The notes: generated by a model not told the origin, from the letters alone. A stretch of DNA of 52,202 nt from Bacteroidales bacterium (GCA_017439405.1 JAFSJF010000105.1:1-52202); one strand, 5' to 3'; counted from the stretch's first letter, positions 1 to 8,313 are shown. Translations and numbers: made by a program.

Positions 1-496
1 AATGGGTAAGATCCTTGCTTACAGTGGTATCATGCAGGACAAGGAAGTCAGCTGGATGCCTTCATACGGCCCCGAGATGCGTGGCGGTACGGCCAACGTG
101 ACCGTCATCGTCAGCGACGAGCGCGTGTGCTCCCCCATCCTCAACGCTTTCGACACTGCCGTCATTCTGAATCAGCAGTCACTCGACAAGTTTGAGAGCA
201 AAGTGAAGCCTGGTGGTTACCTCATCTACGACCCCAACGGCATCACCCACAAGCCCACCCGCAAGGACATCCACATCTACAGCATCGAAGGCGCACAGCT
301 CGCCTCCGACATGGGTAACTCGAAGGTGTTCAACATGATCATCCTCGGTGCTTTCCTGAAAGTGCGTCCCATCATCGACAACAAGAACGTCGAAGAGGGT
401 TTACGTCACTCCTTGCCGGAGCGCGCCCATAAGCTCATCCCGCTGAACATGCAGGCCGTCCAGGTCGGTATGGACAACATCAAGGCTGAGAACTAA
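1..496 (+). CDS. 2-oxoacid:ferredoxin oxidoreductase gamma subunit, 5' truncated by window edge
   Basis: Gamma subunit of a multi-subunit 2-oxoacid:ferredoxin oxidoreductase (2-oxoglutarate or branched-chain ketoacid type), a cytoplasmic enzyme that oxidatively decarboxylates a 2-oxoacid to acyl-CoA and reduces ferredoxin. The visible 164 residues carry the family block MPSYGPEMRGGTANVTV near residues 20-36. Known members are about 180 residues and begin with a glycine-rich GFGGQG segment before the Met seen at base 2, so that Met is probably internal and about 15-20 residues lie outside the window. The sequence runs to a normal TAA followed by a strong terminator, so this should be the last gene of its operon. 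Family assignment is firm. The substrate cannot be told from this subunit alone. Confidence 0.88.
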   Translation, partial: MGKILAYSGIMQDKEVSWMPSYGPEMRGGTANVTVIVSDERVCSPILNAFDTAVILNQQSLDKFESKVKPGGYLIYDPNGITHKPTRKDIHIYSIEGAQLASDMGNSKVFNMIILGAFLKVRPIIDNKNVEEGLRHSLPERAHKLIPLNMQAVQVGMDNIKAEN

Positions 497-519
497 GTTT
501 CGGTTTTCCCGAGCAAAGC

Positions 520-549
520 AAAAGCCGCTCCAACTGGGGCGGCTTTTTT
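520..549 (+). terminator. Rho-independent terminator after the oxidoreductase operon
   Basis: The arm AAAGCCGC (521-528) pairs with GCGGCTTT (539-546); inner C-G pairs close a short AACT loop and a T run follows. It begins about 25 bases after the stop codon of the plus-strand gene. Confidence 0.85.
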
Positions 550-626
550 GACGCTTGAAAGACAATGACAATTTGCAAAAATTGAATATTATAAATAATT
601 ATATATCAATTTATTACATTTACAAA

Positions 627-683
627 TGTGCGTAAATCAGCGGAATCGCGTTTTTTTGGGCACATTACGCTGTTTTACGCACA
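627..683. repeat. Long inverted repeat between convergent genes
   Basis: TGTGCGTAAATCAGCG (627-642) is matched on the other strand by CGCTGTTTTACGCACA (668-683), 15 of 16 positions pairing across a 25-base spacer. It lies 16 bases past the stop of the minus-strand DUF4249 gene and could serve as its terminator, but no clean T run follows, so it may instead be a repeat element. Confidence 0.55.
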
Positions 684-699
684 AAACACCTTGGGAAAG

Positions 700-1608
700 C
701 TACTCCCACTCATGATACACCGCTTCCGCCGAAACGACGGACGTGGTGCTGAACCAGCCGATGGCATCGCAGTTGGAGAAAATGTTCGTGATGTTGGCGG
801 GAAAGGCACCCATAATCGGGTTGGATCCGACGGAAAGCTTCTGGTTATAAAGGAAATAGAGATAGTCGCGCGTGATGCTGTGCAGCTTCAGTTTCACCAC
901 GCTTCCCTCGCGCATGTACGACTTGTTCATGATGCCCACCGGCACTTCGATGTTGTCCTCCAACATCTCGGGGCCGTTGAAATAATAACCTGCATATCCA
1001 CGCATCGAAAACAGGTTCATGAGCTGTGATGGCCTGTTCTTGAAGTGGTTCCCGTTGAGGAAAAGCTCCACGTTGTAAACCATGTTCGAATCGGGAAGCG
1101 CTTGGAAATAGGGGCACACGCACACGGCGGCCTGCTCATCGACGAAGGGGATGCCCTCCTCGGTAAGTAATGGTAGAAGTCGCAACGAGTCGATCTGGTC
1201 CACGTTCTTGGGCATATATGAGTCGGCGTAGATGCGGAGCGGAAAATCAAGCAAGGTGTTTTCGGGAACTTGTATCTCGAGGTGATACCAGTGATGCTTG
1301 CGTCCCGCCACGGAATCGCTCAGGTAATGTCCAGGCTTACCGTCCTGTTCATGGAAGTAGATCGTGTCGCCGCCACCTTCCACATACACTATGGCATTGG
1401 GAATCATCTCTATGGAGTCGGTATAAAGCTCCGAAGTATAGCTCAAGACCACTTCGTGTCGCTTCAATTCATTCGTGAAACGGCCTTCAACCACAGGCCT
1501 TCTGCGGCCTTCGGGAGGCGCGATGGTGATGTCCTCAGTGCATGAGCAAAGCCAGAATGCCGCAAGAAACATCCCCAAAAACACTTTCGTATGACGCTTT
1601 GTCCCCAT
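700..1608 (-). CDS. DUF4249 family lipoprotein (second of a tandem pair)
   Basis: Predicted outer-membrane lipoprotein of the DUF4249 family, function unknown, usually encoded beside TonB-dependent receptors in Bacteroidota. The chosen start (ATG at 1608) gives a basic N-terminus, a hydrophobic stretch and a lipobox-like LCSC, then TEDITIAPPEG. A longer frame starts at a GTG at 1653 that overlaps the upstream TGA as GTGA, but its extra 15 residues would spoil the signal peptide. The mature protein is all-beta in character and shares with its neighbour the segments ELKRHEVVLSYT, GHYLSDSVAGRK and a C-terminal VGWFSTTSVVSAE-like block (here IGWFSTTSVVSAE), so the two genes arose by duplication. 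It is the last gene of the receptor operon. Confidence 0.82.
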   Translation of the reverse strand: MGTKRHTKVFLGMFLAAFWLCSCTEDITIAPPEGRRRPVVEGRFTNELKRHEVVLSYTSELYTDSIEMIPNAIVYVEGGGDTIYFHEQDGKPGHYLSDSVAGRKHHWYHLEIQVPENTLLDFPLRIYADSYMPKNVDQIDSLRLLPLLTEEGIPFVDEQAAVCVCPYFQALPDSNMVYNVELFLNGNHFKNRPSQLMNLFSMRGYAGYYFNGPEMLEDNIEVPVGIMNKSYMREGSVVKLKLHSITRDYLYFLYNQKLSVGSNPIMGAFPANITNIFSNCDAIGWFSTTSVVSAEAVYHEWE

Positions 1609-1649
1609 ATCTTCTCTAAGTTTTGATTTACAAATACAAACATTATTCG

Positions 1650-2549
1650 TCACCTGTCGTCGAAAACGGTCTCGGCGGAAACCACTGATGCCGTCAGGAA
1701 CCAGCCTACCGCCCGCTCCTTCGGCCTGACGTTCGACTCCACGTTTGACGGCGCCCCCATCATCGGATTATTGCTGTTCGACATGAGGATGCTGTAGTAG
1801 AAATACATGTATTCAGCGGGAATGCTGTACAAATCGACGCGAATGAGGTCGCCACGCCGCAGTTTGCTCTTGCGGAAATAGTGGATGGGGATTTCCTTAT
1901 TGGCGGCCTGCATCTCAGGCCCGTTCACGTAGAAACCCGCATAGCCGGCCATTGGAATGACCATACGCTGGCTCAAGGTGTCGGTAAGCAGCGTGTCGTT
2001 CTTGAACACCATCGGCATATAGACCACCGACGGGTCGGGCAGGCTTTGGAAATAGGGATAGACCCATTCTATCGTGTCGCCAAAGAAAACCGACGGCACT
2101 GTGTCGTTGTCCCCGTTGAACGGCTTCATCACGAGGCTGTCAACAACTTCCACGTTGTCATTCATATAGCTTTCCGCTATGATGTGTATGATGCCATCCT
2201 CACTGTGTGCGTCGGGCACCTCGGCATGGAGGTGATAGAGCGTGTTTTTCCGCCCGGCGGCCAAAGGGGTGAGATAATGCCCCGGAGCTTCAGCGTCCTC
2301 ATAATAGAATAGGGTGTCAGTCCCGTCGGTGACATACACCCTGGCTCCGCTCACCATGTGTGCGCCTTCCATGGAATAGAAGTCGGTGGTATAGCTAAGG
2401 ATGGCTTCGTGACGCTTCGTCTCATCGGTGAACGAGGCTGCCACGCCAATCAGCGGATTGCCGTCAACTTTGTCGATGACGATATCTTCCGTGCAGGCCA
2501 CAAGGCTTGCCAAGCCAGCGAGAACCAACAATATATGAAAACGTTTCAT
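1650..2549 (-). CDS. DUF4249 family lipoprotein (first of a tandem pair)
   Basis: Predicted surface or periplasmic lipoprotein of 299 residues with a classical signal peptide MKRFHILLVLAGLASLVAC; LVAC is the lipobox and is followed by TEDIVIDKVDG. DUF4249 proteins are of unknown function. Their constant placement after a TonB-dependent receptor suggests a partner role in capture or docking of the receptor ligand, which is inference. It starts 5 bases after the stop of the receptor gene and ends where the second DUF4249 frame begins. The shared blocks TKRHEAILSYTT and VGWFLTASVVSAE tie it to that paralogue. Confidence 0.84.
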   Translation of the reverse strand: MKRFHILLVLAGLASLVACTEDIVIDKVDGNPLIGVAASFTDETKRHEAILSYTTDFYSMEGAHMVSGARVYVTDGTDTLFYYEDAEAPGHYLTPLAAGRKNTLYHLHAEVPDAHSEDGIIHIIAESYMNDNVEVVDSLVMKPFNGDNDTVPSVFFGDTIEWVYPYFQSLPDPSVVYMPMVFKNDTLLTDTLSQRMVIPMAGYAGFYVNGPEMQAANKEIPIHYFRKSKLRRGDLIRVDLYSIPAEYMYFYYSILMSNSNNPMMGAPSNVESNVRPKERAVGWFLTASVVSAETVFDDR

Positions 2550-2554
2550 CGGTA

Positions 2555-4897
2555 TCAGAACTTGAAGTTATAGGAAATGGAAGGCACTGCGGAGAAGAGG
2601 TACATGCTCTTTGTGGCGATGCCTCCGTGTCCGTCTTGCTCAAAGGTGATGGCCCACGTGTTGTGCCTCGCGTAGGCGTTGTAAACGGAGACGTTCAGCT
2701 CTTGTTGCCACTTGGCGCCTTTCAGCTTGCCGAGCTTGCAGGTGAACGAGAGGTCGAGGCGGTGGTAAGCGGGATAGCGGCTCTCGTTGCGCATTCCGTT
2801 GTAAACCGCATAGGTCAACCCATTGATGGTATATTGGCCGTAAGGCAGGGTGACGGGCTGGCCGGTATTGTAAATCCAGTTGGCGGCAAGAGTGATCCGT
2901 GGCGAGACTTCGTAGTTGGCCACGATGACGAAGTTGTGCGGACGGTCGTAAGGCGAGCGGTATTCCAGTCCCCTATTGATTCCCCTGATAGTGCGGAACG
3001 AACGCGAATAGGTGTATGAAATCCAGCCCGTGAACTTGCCCACGTTCTTCCTAATGAGGAACTCTGCGCCATAGGAACGGCCCTTCCCTGAACGCAACTG
3101 ACCGTCAATCTGTAAGTTGCCATACGTGATGGCGTTGTCTTTGAAGTCGATGACATTTTGCATGTTCTTGTAATAGACCTCCACGGAAGTTTCGATGGCA
3201 TCGTTCAGGAAGTTGTGGAAATAGCCGAGGGCAAACTGGTCGCACTTCTGCGGCTTCACGTTGGGGCTTACGGGAAACCACACGTCGAAGGGCAGGCCGC
3301 CCGTGGCCGAAGATGCGATTTGGGCGTATTGCACCGTGCGTGAATACGATGCCTTCACCGAGGAGTGTTCGTCTAACCGATACATGGCGGCCACGCGCGG
3401 TTCGGGATTGAACTGCGTGTTGAACACCTCTCCCCTGCCATAATGGGCGGTGTCGGCAAGCAGATAATACTCGTTGAAAAGGTAAACCGTCTCTGAACCA
3501 ATGTTCTGGAAGCAAGAAAGGCGCAGACCCAAACGCAGCGAGAAGCGCGGCGAAGGGGTATAGTCGTGCGTGAAGTAAAGCCCATGTTCCAATCCCTTGC
3601 GTGTGACAAGTTCCACGTTGTTCAACTGAAGGTATTGCGCCAACGCACCACCACGGTCGTCAAGCTCGCCCTGCCGATAAGACTGGAAACTCGTCGAAAG
3701 ACCGAACCTTGAAACGTTCCTGCCGTTCCACATCATTGAGAAGTCGTAGTTGAGATAGGCGGCATCGGTACCGGCCTTCAGCGTGAAGTCGTAAGGGCTG
3801 AAGTTGACATCGACAGCATAGCGGTAGCGCGACCCTATCAGCGACAGGTTGGAGGTGAGCCTGTCTGAGAACACGTGGTTCCATCGAATCGTGGCGCTGG
3901 AGTTCCCGTAGCCCAACCCCACCATCTTCTGCATCGAAAACTCGTCATGGCCGTGGTACATCGAGACGGAAAGGCGGTTCTTGTCGTCCAGCACTTGCGT
4001 GACCTTGGCGTTGAGGTCATAGAAATAGATACTCGACTTGTTGAGGTTCTCGCCAAGGAAAGGCAGCAAGAGCCCCGCATAGGTGGAACGTCCCGCCAAC
4101 ATGACCGATGTCTTATGCTCAAACAGCGGCGCTTCAAGCATAAGGCGGCTCGTCACCAAGCCAACTCCGCCTTGCCCCGAGAATTTCCTGGGCATTTCGT
4201 CTTTCACCTCCACGTCCAATACCGACGACAGCCTGCCGCCGTAATTGGCAGGAATGTCGCCCTTGTAAAGCGTGGCGCTTTTCACCACGTCATTGTTGAA
4301 CACCGAGAAAAAGCCGAGGAAATGCGAGGCATTGTAGATTGGGGCGCCCTCCAAGAGGATAAGGTTGTTGTCGGTGGAGCCACCGCGCACACTGAAGCCC
4401 GACGAGCCTTCGGAAGCCGCCTGCACGCCCGGAAGCAGTTGTATCGACTTGACGACATCCACCTCACCCATCAACGCAGGCATCTTCTTGATCGTGATCA
4501 TGTCTAGCGACTGCACGCTCATCTGCATCTCCGAGACGTTGCGATCCTTGCGCTCACTGGTGATTTCCACTTCCGAGAGCTTCTCTGACTCGGGATGCAG
4601 CTTCATGTTCAGCGTAACTTGCTTATCTCCAATATTTAGCCTCTTTTCCAATGTGCTATATCCAACGTAAGAGACGCGCAGGACATGTTCGCCCGCAGGC
4701 AGCTCCAATTCGAAATGGCCATTCCCATCGGTCGTGGTGCCCAACTGGAGACGCTCGACATAAAGCGACACGCCCACAAGGGTTTCGCTCGTCTCGGCAT
4801 CCTTCACCGAACCGACAACCCGACCCGTTTGCTGTGCAAGACAACTGATGGCAAATATGATGAAAAAAAACAGAAAGAATAAGGGTTTTCGTTGCAT
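2555..4897 (-). CDS. TonB-dependent receptor with N-terminal carboxypeptidase-like domain
   Basis: Outer-membrane active transporter of about 780 residues. The order is: signal peptide (MQRKPLFFLFFFIIFAISC, cleaved near LAQQ), a carboxypeptidase D regulatory-like beta domain (about residues 23-105, GRVVGSVKDAETSETLVGVSL), a plug domain (about 115-230, with SGFSVRGGSTDNNLILLEGA), then a 22-strand type barrel ending in aromatic YNFKF. The start at 4897 is preferred over a Met 11 codons upstream because it gives a proper signal peptide. It heads a three-gene operon with two DUF4249 lipoproteins and has a well-formed promoter just upstream. The ligand is unknown; no SusD-like gene, glycan-degrading enzyme or anti-sigma gene sits in the operon, so a glycan substrate is not indicated. 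Confidence 0.93.
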   Translation of the reverse strand: MQRKPLFFLFFFIIFAISCLAQQTGRVVGSVKDAETSETLVGVSLYVERLQLGTTTDGNGHFELELPAGEHVLRVSYVGYSTLEKRLNIGDKQVTLNMKLHPESEKLSEVEITSERKDRNVSEMQMSVQSLDMITIKKMPALMGEVDVVKSIQLLPGVQAASEGSSGFSVRGGSTDNNLILLEGAPIYNASHFLGFFSVFNNDVVKSATLYKGDIPANYGGRLSSVLDVEVKDEMPRKFSGQGGVGLVTSRLMLEAPLFEHKTSVMLAGRSTYAGLLLPFLGENLNKSSIYFYDLNAKVTQVLDDKNRLSVSMYHGHDEFSMQKMVGLGYGNSSATIRWNHVFSDRLTSNLSLIGSRYRYAVDVNFSPYDFTLKAGTDAAYLNYDFSMMWNGRNVSRFGLSTSFQSYRQGELDDRGGALAQYLQLNNVELVTRKGLEHGLYFTHDYTPSPRFSLRLGLRLSCFQNIGSETVYLFNEYYLLADTAHYGRGEVFNTQFNPEPRVAAMYRLDEHSSVKASYSRTVQYAQIASSATGGLPFDVWFPVSPNVKPQKCDQFALGYFHNFLNDAIETSVEVYYKNMQNVIDFKDNAITYGNLQIDGQLRSGKGRSYGAEFLIRKNVGKFTGWISYTYSRSFRTIRGINRGLEYRSPYDRPHNFVIVANYEVSPRITLAANWIYNTGQPVTLPYGQYTINGLTYAVYNGMRNESRYPAYHRLDLSFTCKLGKLKGAKWQQELNVSVYNAYARHNTWAITFEQDGHGGIATKSMYLFSAVPSISYNFKF

Positions 4898-4919
4898 CTT
4901 GTTGTTGATAAAAATTGTG

Positions 4920-4949
4920 CAAAGATACAAATATTTATCTAATTGACAA
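4920..4949 (-). promoter_or_regulatory. Promoter of the TonB receptor/DUF4249 operon
   Basis: On the minus strand TATCTTTG (4920-4927) matches the Bacteroides -7 box TAnnTTTG, and TTG (4947-4949) lies exactly 19 bases upstream as a -33 element. This predicts a leader of about 15 bases before the ATG at 4897. Confidence 0.75.
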
Positions 4950-5011
4950 TCAATTTATCACTTAATTTTTCTTGTTTCAAGATTGTCCTAGTTAGTCGTT
5001 TTTTGGACACA

Positions 5012-5040
5012 CAAAAAAGCAAGGCCGCCCACTGGCAGCC
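5012..5040 (-). terminator. Rho-independent terminator after the head-GIN gene
   Basis: Read on the minus strand, GGCTGCC (5040-5034) pairs with GGCGGCC (5029-5023) with one G-T pair and a 4-base loop, followed by TTGCTTTTTTG. It sits about 45 bases past the stop codon at 5086. Confidence 0.7.
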
Positions 5041-5085
5041 CCGCTCCTCACAAGGTATGAAAAAGAGTTTTACTTTCTTTTGGTG

Positions 5086-5916
5086 TCAGTCGCCGAGGCG
5101 GTTCACCTTGCCGCCACCTAATTTGTCGCCTTTCAAGGTGGGATTGCCATAGTAGCTGATGTTGCCCGAGCCGATGATGCTGTAGTCGAGTTGGCCGTTC
5201 ACTCTCGCGGTGATGTCGCCCGAACCCGCAATGTTGGCATCCAGTCTCTCGGTTTCGCAGGCCAAGTCGCAGTCGCCTGAGCCGGCAATGTCAACCTCGG
5301 CATTGGCCACGGTGCCGCTCTCCACTTTCGCGTTGCCCGAGCCGGCGATGTTCAGTTCAAGATGGTCGGAAACAAGGGCGGGCATGAGGATGTCGCCCGA
5401 ACCGGCAATGCTCAATTCCAGATGGGCGATGTTGGCCGTTTCCTTGAAGACGATGTTGCCCGAACCGGCCACAAAGAACGCCATCTTGTTGGCGTTCAGC
5501 GGACTGAGCACGTTGACCATGCCGCTGCCCGCCATGTTGACTTCCTCCATGCTCGGCGCAGTGACATCGATAACGCACTCCGTCGGGCGAAGTTTGAGTT
5601 TCATCTGTTTTTGGGGCTTTCCCAACTGCAGTTCGCCGTCCCGCACCTTGATTTCAAGGTACTCGAAAAGGTTCTCGTCCAAGCGAACGGTGCAAGAATA
5701 AGTGTCGGCGATGGTGACATTCACGTCATAGTTGGTCGTGAAGGGCAGAAACACGGCGAGGTTGTCGAAGGATGTCACGTCGAAGTTGCGCGTCACGATG
5801 TTGCCGTTGCCTTTGATGGTTTCGCCGCCGAAGGATTCGCCATCCACATTGATGGTGCAGGCGTTGAGCGTCATGCTGACGACGGCGGCTGCGATGATTA
5901 AGATTTGTCTTTTCAT
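5086..5916 (-). CDS. Head GIN domain lipoprotein (DUF2807) with AGSG repeats
   Basis: Secreted lipoprotein of 276 residues. The signal peptide is MKRQILIIAAAVVSMTLNAC with lipobox LNAC. Residues of about 30-130 form the entry part of the DUF2807/head-GIN domain; the rest is a repetitive beta structure in which (A/I)GSG followed by D, N or M recurs seven times at roughly 18-22 residue spacing, as expected for a right-handed beta-helix. The family is an adhesin-like or auto-transporter-adhesin-like fold of unknown function, very common in Bacteroidota and often found beside GntR/ABC transporter modules, as here. It lies 118 bases downstream of the GntR gene with its own terminator; no clean -7 box was found in that gap, so co-transcription with the ABC genes is possible. 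Confidence 0.85.
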   Translation of the reverse strand: MKRQILIIAAAVVSMTLNACTINVDGESFGGETIKGNGNIVTRNFDVTSFDNLAVFLPFTTNYDVNVTIADTYSCTVRLDENLFEYLEIKVRDGELQLGKPQKQMKLKLRPTECVIDVTAPSMEEVNMAGSGMVNVLSPLNANKMAFFVAGSGNIVFKETANIAHLELSIAGSGDILMPALVSDHLELNIAGSGNAKVESGTVANAEVDIAGSGDCDLACETERLDANIAGSGDITARVNGQLDYSIIGSGNISYYGNPTLKGDKLGGGKVNRLGD

Positions 5917-5952
5917 TGTGTTTGAGTTTTAAGGTTGGTTTTCCTTTTAACT

Positions 5953-5979
5953 ACGAATTACACGAATTATTCGAATAAT
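5953..5979. repeat. Short word array with a perfect dyad, ACGAATTA type
   Basis: The word CGAATTA recurs at about 9-base intervals and runs into the perfect 14-base palindrome ATTATTCGAATAAT (5966-5979). It lies in the gap between the GntR and head-GIN genes. It could be an operator for the neighbouring regulator or one of the word-array repeats seen elsewhere in this window. Confidence 0.45.
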
Positions 5980-6034
5980 CCTAAAGAATTTCAATGTTCT
6001 TTCTTTGTTGTAATACGGACTTACGCCGAAAAAG

Positions 6035-6385
6035 TTACAGCTCATACGAGTTTTTTATCTCATCCAAGCTGATGCCCAAGAGCTTCATCTTCTTCACCAC
6101 TTCGGGCAACTCCTTGGTAATGAACTCCTCGCGCATCTGCTTGAGCACGATGTCCTTGGCTTCGGGCGCGATGAAATAGCCGATGCCGCGCTTGTTGTAG
6201 ATGATGCCCGCGTTGGTCATGGTCTCGTAGGAGCGCATGATGGTGTTGGGGTTCACGCCGAGTTGTATGCCGTAGTCGCGCACCGAGAGGATACGGTCGT
6301 CGGCCTTCAGTTCGCCGCGCAGGATTTGCTCATAGAGTTGCGAGCAAATCTGCAAGTATATGGGTTTGTGTGCGTTGAATTCCAT
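6035..6385 (-). CDS. GntR family transcriptional regulator, YtrA-like
   Basis: Small cytoplasmic regulator of 116 residues. A GntR winged helix-turn-helix fills residues of about 8-75 (PIYLQICSQLYEQILRGEL, then LSVRDYGIQLGVNPNTIMRSY), with a short C-terminal helical tail and no effector-binding domain, which is the YtrA subfamily plan. YtrA-type regulators normally repress a linked ABC transporter operon, often in response to cell-envelope stress or antibiotics. Here the gene starts 3 bases after the permease stop codon and so is transcribed after the ATPase and permease genes, an autoregulatory arrangement. In most relatives the regulator comes first. The inducing signal is unknown. Confidence 0.87.
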   Translation of the reverse strand: MEFNAHKPIYLQICSQLYEQILRGELKADDRILSVRDYGIQLGVNPNTIMRSYETMTNAGIIYNKRGIGYFIAPEAKDIVLKQMREEFITKELPEVVKKMKLLGISLDEIKNSYEL

Positions 6386-6388
6386 AGC

Positions 6389-7225
6389 TTAGTACTTTTG
6401 CGTCTTGATTTTACGATAGGTGAAGTAGAGCAGCACGGCAGTGACGACGATGCCGAGAATGGTACCCCAAATCAATCCATTATGGGCTATTTGTATCATC
6501 TCACTCTCAGCAACATCCTCAAGGGATTCCAGCCAACGTTCCAGACGACCGTTCGTGAGGAAAGCCAATCCGAAAATCGTGGAAAGCACATAGCTGATGC
6601 CCATGTAGCAGACCAAGGTCTTGCCAGTCTTGTGCTTCTTGAAGAGCATGTTACCGAGCATGAAGATGGCCGCCCATTGGATGATGCCCATGTACAAAGA
6701 AGTGCGCATCACGCCGATGGGGAACACGTCCGTAAAGGCGACGCTCATGTCGCCTGCCTGCACCACGCCTTCGTTGTTATCGATCACGCGAATGAGGTCG
6801 TTGAGGGTGTGAAGTTGTATCGGTTTCTCGAAACCGCCGAAGGGGAAGAGCGACAGCAGCGCATCAACGAGATAGCCGCCAAAAAAGACGACAACGGGTG
6901 TCACGATGGCGCAGTAGATGAACATGCTGACGAACTTCTCCAACGACGAGGCAGGCAGCATGGCGAAACCAACGCCTTCACGCGAAAGGTTGGCGTTGCC
7001 ATAGACCTTTGAAGGCACCATCATCATGGCCAAACCCGTCCAAACGCAGAGCATTCCAAAACGGAACTGCGGGTTGGACGTCGAGCCAAACAGCAGATTG
7101 AAAATCCAGAAGATGGCGTTGAGGCAGCACCACACGATGAGCGAAGTGCCGAAGTTGCGGATGTACATCTTGCCGTCCTTCAGCAAGAGGTTTTTGAAAC
7201 GATTGAAATTGAATGTGTTATTCAT
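6389..7225 (-). CDS. ABC-2 type transporter membrane subunit (probable permease)
   Basis: Integral membrane protein of 278 residues with about six hydrophobic segments (around residues 27-45, 57-72, 100-125, 175-195, 205-225 and 250-270) and no signal peptide. It has no sequence motif that I recognise. The call rests on size, topology and position: the ATP-binding gene lies 151 bases upstream and a YtrA-type regulator 3 bases downstream, the usual trio of ABC-2 exporters. A basic cytoplasmic N-terminus (FNRFKNLLLKDGKMYIRN) is common in these subunits. The substrate is not predictable from sequence. Confidence 0.7.
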   Translation of the reverse strand: MNNTFNFNRFKNLLLKDGKMYIRNFGTSLIVWCCLNAIFWIFNLLFGSTSNPQFRFGMLCVWTGLAMMMVPSKVYGNANLSREGVGFAMLPASSLEKFVSMFIYCAIVTPVVVFFGGYLVDALLSLFPFGGFEKPIQLHTLNDLIRVIDNNEGVVQAGDMSVAFTDVFPIGVMRTSLYMGIIQWAAIFMLGNMLFKKHKTGKTLVCYMGISYVLSTIFGLAFLTNGRLERWLESLEDVAESEMIQIAHNGLIWGTILGIVVTAVLLYFTYRKIKTQKY

Positions 7226-7248
7226 GATTTATTCTCCTATTTTTTTAG

Positions 7249-7379
7249 GACGCGAGACTGTGGGACTATGACTTGAGAACATGACTATGACAACTTGATA
7301 AAAGAAGTAAGACTTTCGTCTTTTCGTAAAAATTGTCATGGTCATAGTCAATGGTCATGGTCTTTTTGATCTCGTGTCA
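7249..7379. repeat. Imperfect long palindrome of the GTCATAGTCATG word type
   Basis: The outer arms GACGCGAGA (7249-7257) and TCTCGTGTC (7371-7379) pair with one mismatch. Inside, CATGACTATGACAA (7280-7293) pairs imperfectly with TTGTCATGGTCATAG (7333-7347), and the words GACTATGAC and GGTCATGGTC recur. It fills the gap between the ABC ATPase and permease genes, and its right arm includes the ATPase stop codon. Confidence 0.55.
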
Positions 7380-8201
7380 ACAGAACATTTGTTTGATGGT
7401 TTCCTTGTTTTTCATGACGGTGTTGAACAGCACCTCGATGCTCACTTTGCTGTCAAGGCCTTCGGTGTTGCGGATGACGTTGACGTAGCCGCCGGGAATC
7501 ATCTCGCTATAGAGGGCGGTGTCGTCTTTCTCCATGCCGTAGTCGAAATAGAGGCGGTCAGTGATGTCGCGGAACGAGGCCTTGAGCAACACCTCGTCGT
7601 GGTCGAGGATGATGATGGGGTCGATGAGGTTTTCCACATCCTTCACCTGGTGGGTGGAGATGATGATGGTGCGGTCGTCGTTGGCGTACTTCGCGATGAC
7701 CTGACGGAACAAGGTCTTCGAGGGGATGTCGAGGCCGTTGGTAGGCTCGTCGAGGAGCAGGTAGTCCGTGTTGAGCGACAAAGCCGTGGCAATCAAGCAC
7801 TTCTTCTGCTGACCAAACGACATTTCGGCGTACTTGCGCGTCGGGTCCACGTCCAATTCCTTACAGAGTTCGAAGAAGAGACTCTCGTCGTAGTTGGGGT
7901 AGAACACGCCCAACTCGCGCACATTATTAATAGGTGTGCCTTCCGGGATAGCGAAGTCTTCCGAAATGAAGAAGATCTTCTGGAGGGTTTCCGGCCAGCG
8001 GTTGAAGGCGGCGATGCCATCCACCTCGCAGGTGCCTGCAGTGGGCTTTTGCAAGCCGCTGATGAGTTTCAGCAGGGAGGTCTTCCCCACTCCGTTTTCG
8101 CCAAGCAGCCCGTAGATGTTGCCCTTCTCGAAGCTGAGGCTGATGCTTTTGAAGACTGGTTGCGCTTTGTAACCGAAGTCTAAGTTGTTGATTGTAACCA
8201 T
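7377..8201 (-). CDS. ABC transporter ATP-binding protein
   Basis: Cytoplasmic ATPase of 274 residues that would drive the membrane subunit encoded downstream. Visible motifs are Walker A GENGVGKTS (about 34-42), a signature loop MSFGQQKK (about 127-134, a variant of LSGGQ usual in the YtrB/ABC-2 group), Walker B LLLDEPTNGLD (about 148-158) and the switch His in STHQ (about 184). The C-terminal 60 residues are outside the nucleotide-binding fold. It is the first gene of an operon with the permease and the GntR regulator and has a close match to a Bacteroides promoter 45 bases upstream. An exporter function is inferred from family; the cargo is unknown. Confidence 0.92.
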   Translation of the reverse strand: MVTINNLDFGYKAQPVFKSISLSFEKGNIYGLLGENGVGKTSLLKLISGLQKPTAGTCEVDGIAAFNRWPETLQKIFFISEDFAIPEGTPINNVRELGVFYPNYDESLFFELCKELDVDPTRKYAEMSFGQQKKCLIATALSLNTDYLLLDEPTNGLDIPSKTLFRQVIAKYANDDRTIIISTHQVKDVENLIDPIIILDHDEVLLKASFRDITDRLYFDYGMEKDDTALYSEMIPGGYVNVIRNTEGLDSKVSIEVLFNTVMKNKETIKQMFC

Positions 8202-8245
8202 GTTGTTGTATTTTTGTTGTAGTGTATTAGTTGATTAGTACGCTG

Positions 8246-8275
8246 CAAAAGTACAACAAATTTCGATACTGTCAA
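8246..8275 (-). promoter_or_regulatory. Promoter of the ABC transporter/GntR operon
   Basis: Minus-strand TACTTTTG (8246-8253) fits TAnnTTTG and TTG (8273-8275) lies 19 bases upstream. The leader of about 40 bases before the ATG at 8201 contains the likely region for GntR binding. Confidence 0.75.
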
Positions 8276-8313
8276 GAAAAAAAAGTGATTTTTTTGAAAA
8301 AAAGTTGAAAAAA

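Noticed and set aside
5014-5070. Small gene in the gap between TonB receptor promoter and head-GIN terminator
   Set aside because: Short frames only; the stretch is explained by the terminator.
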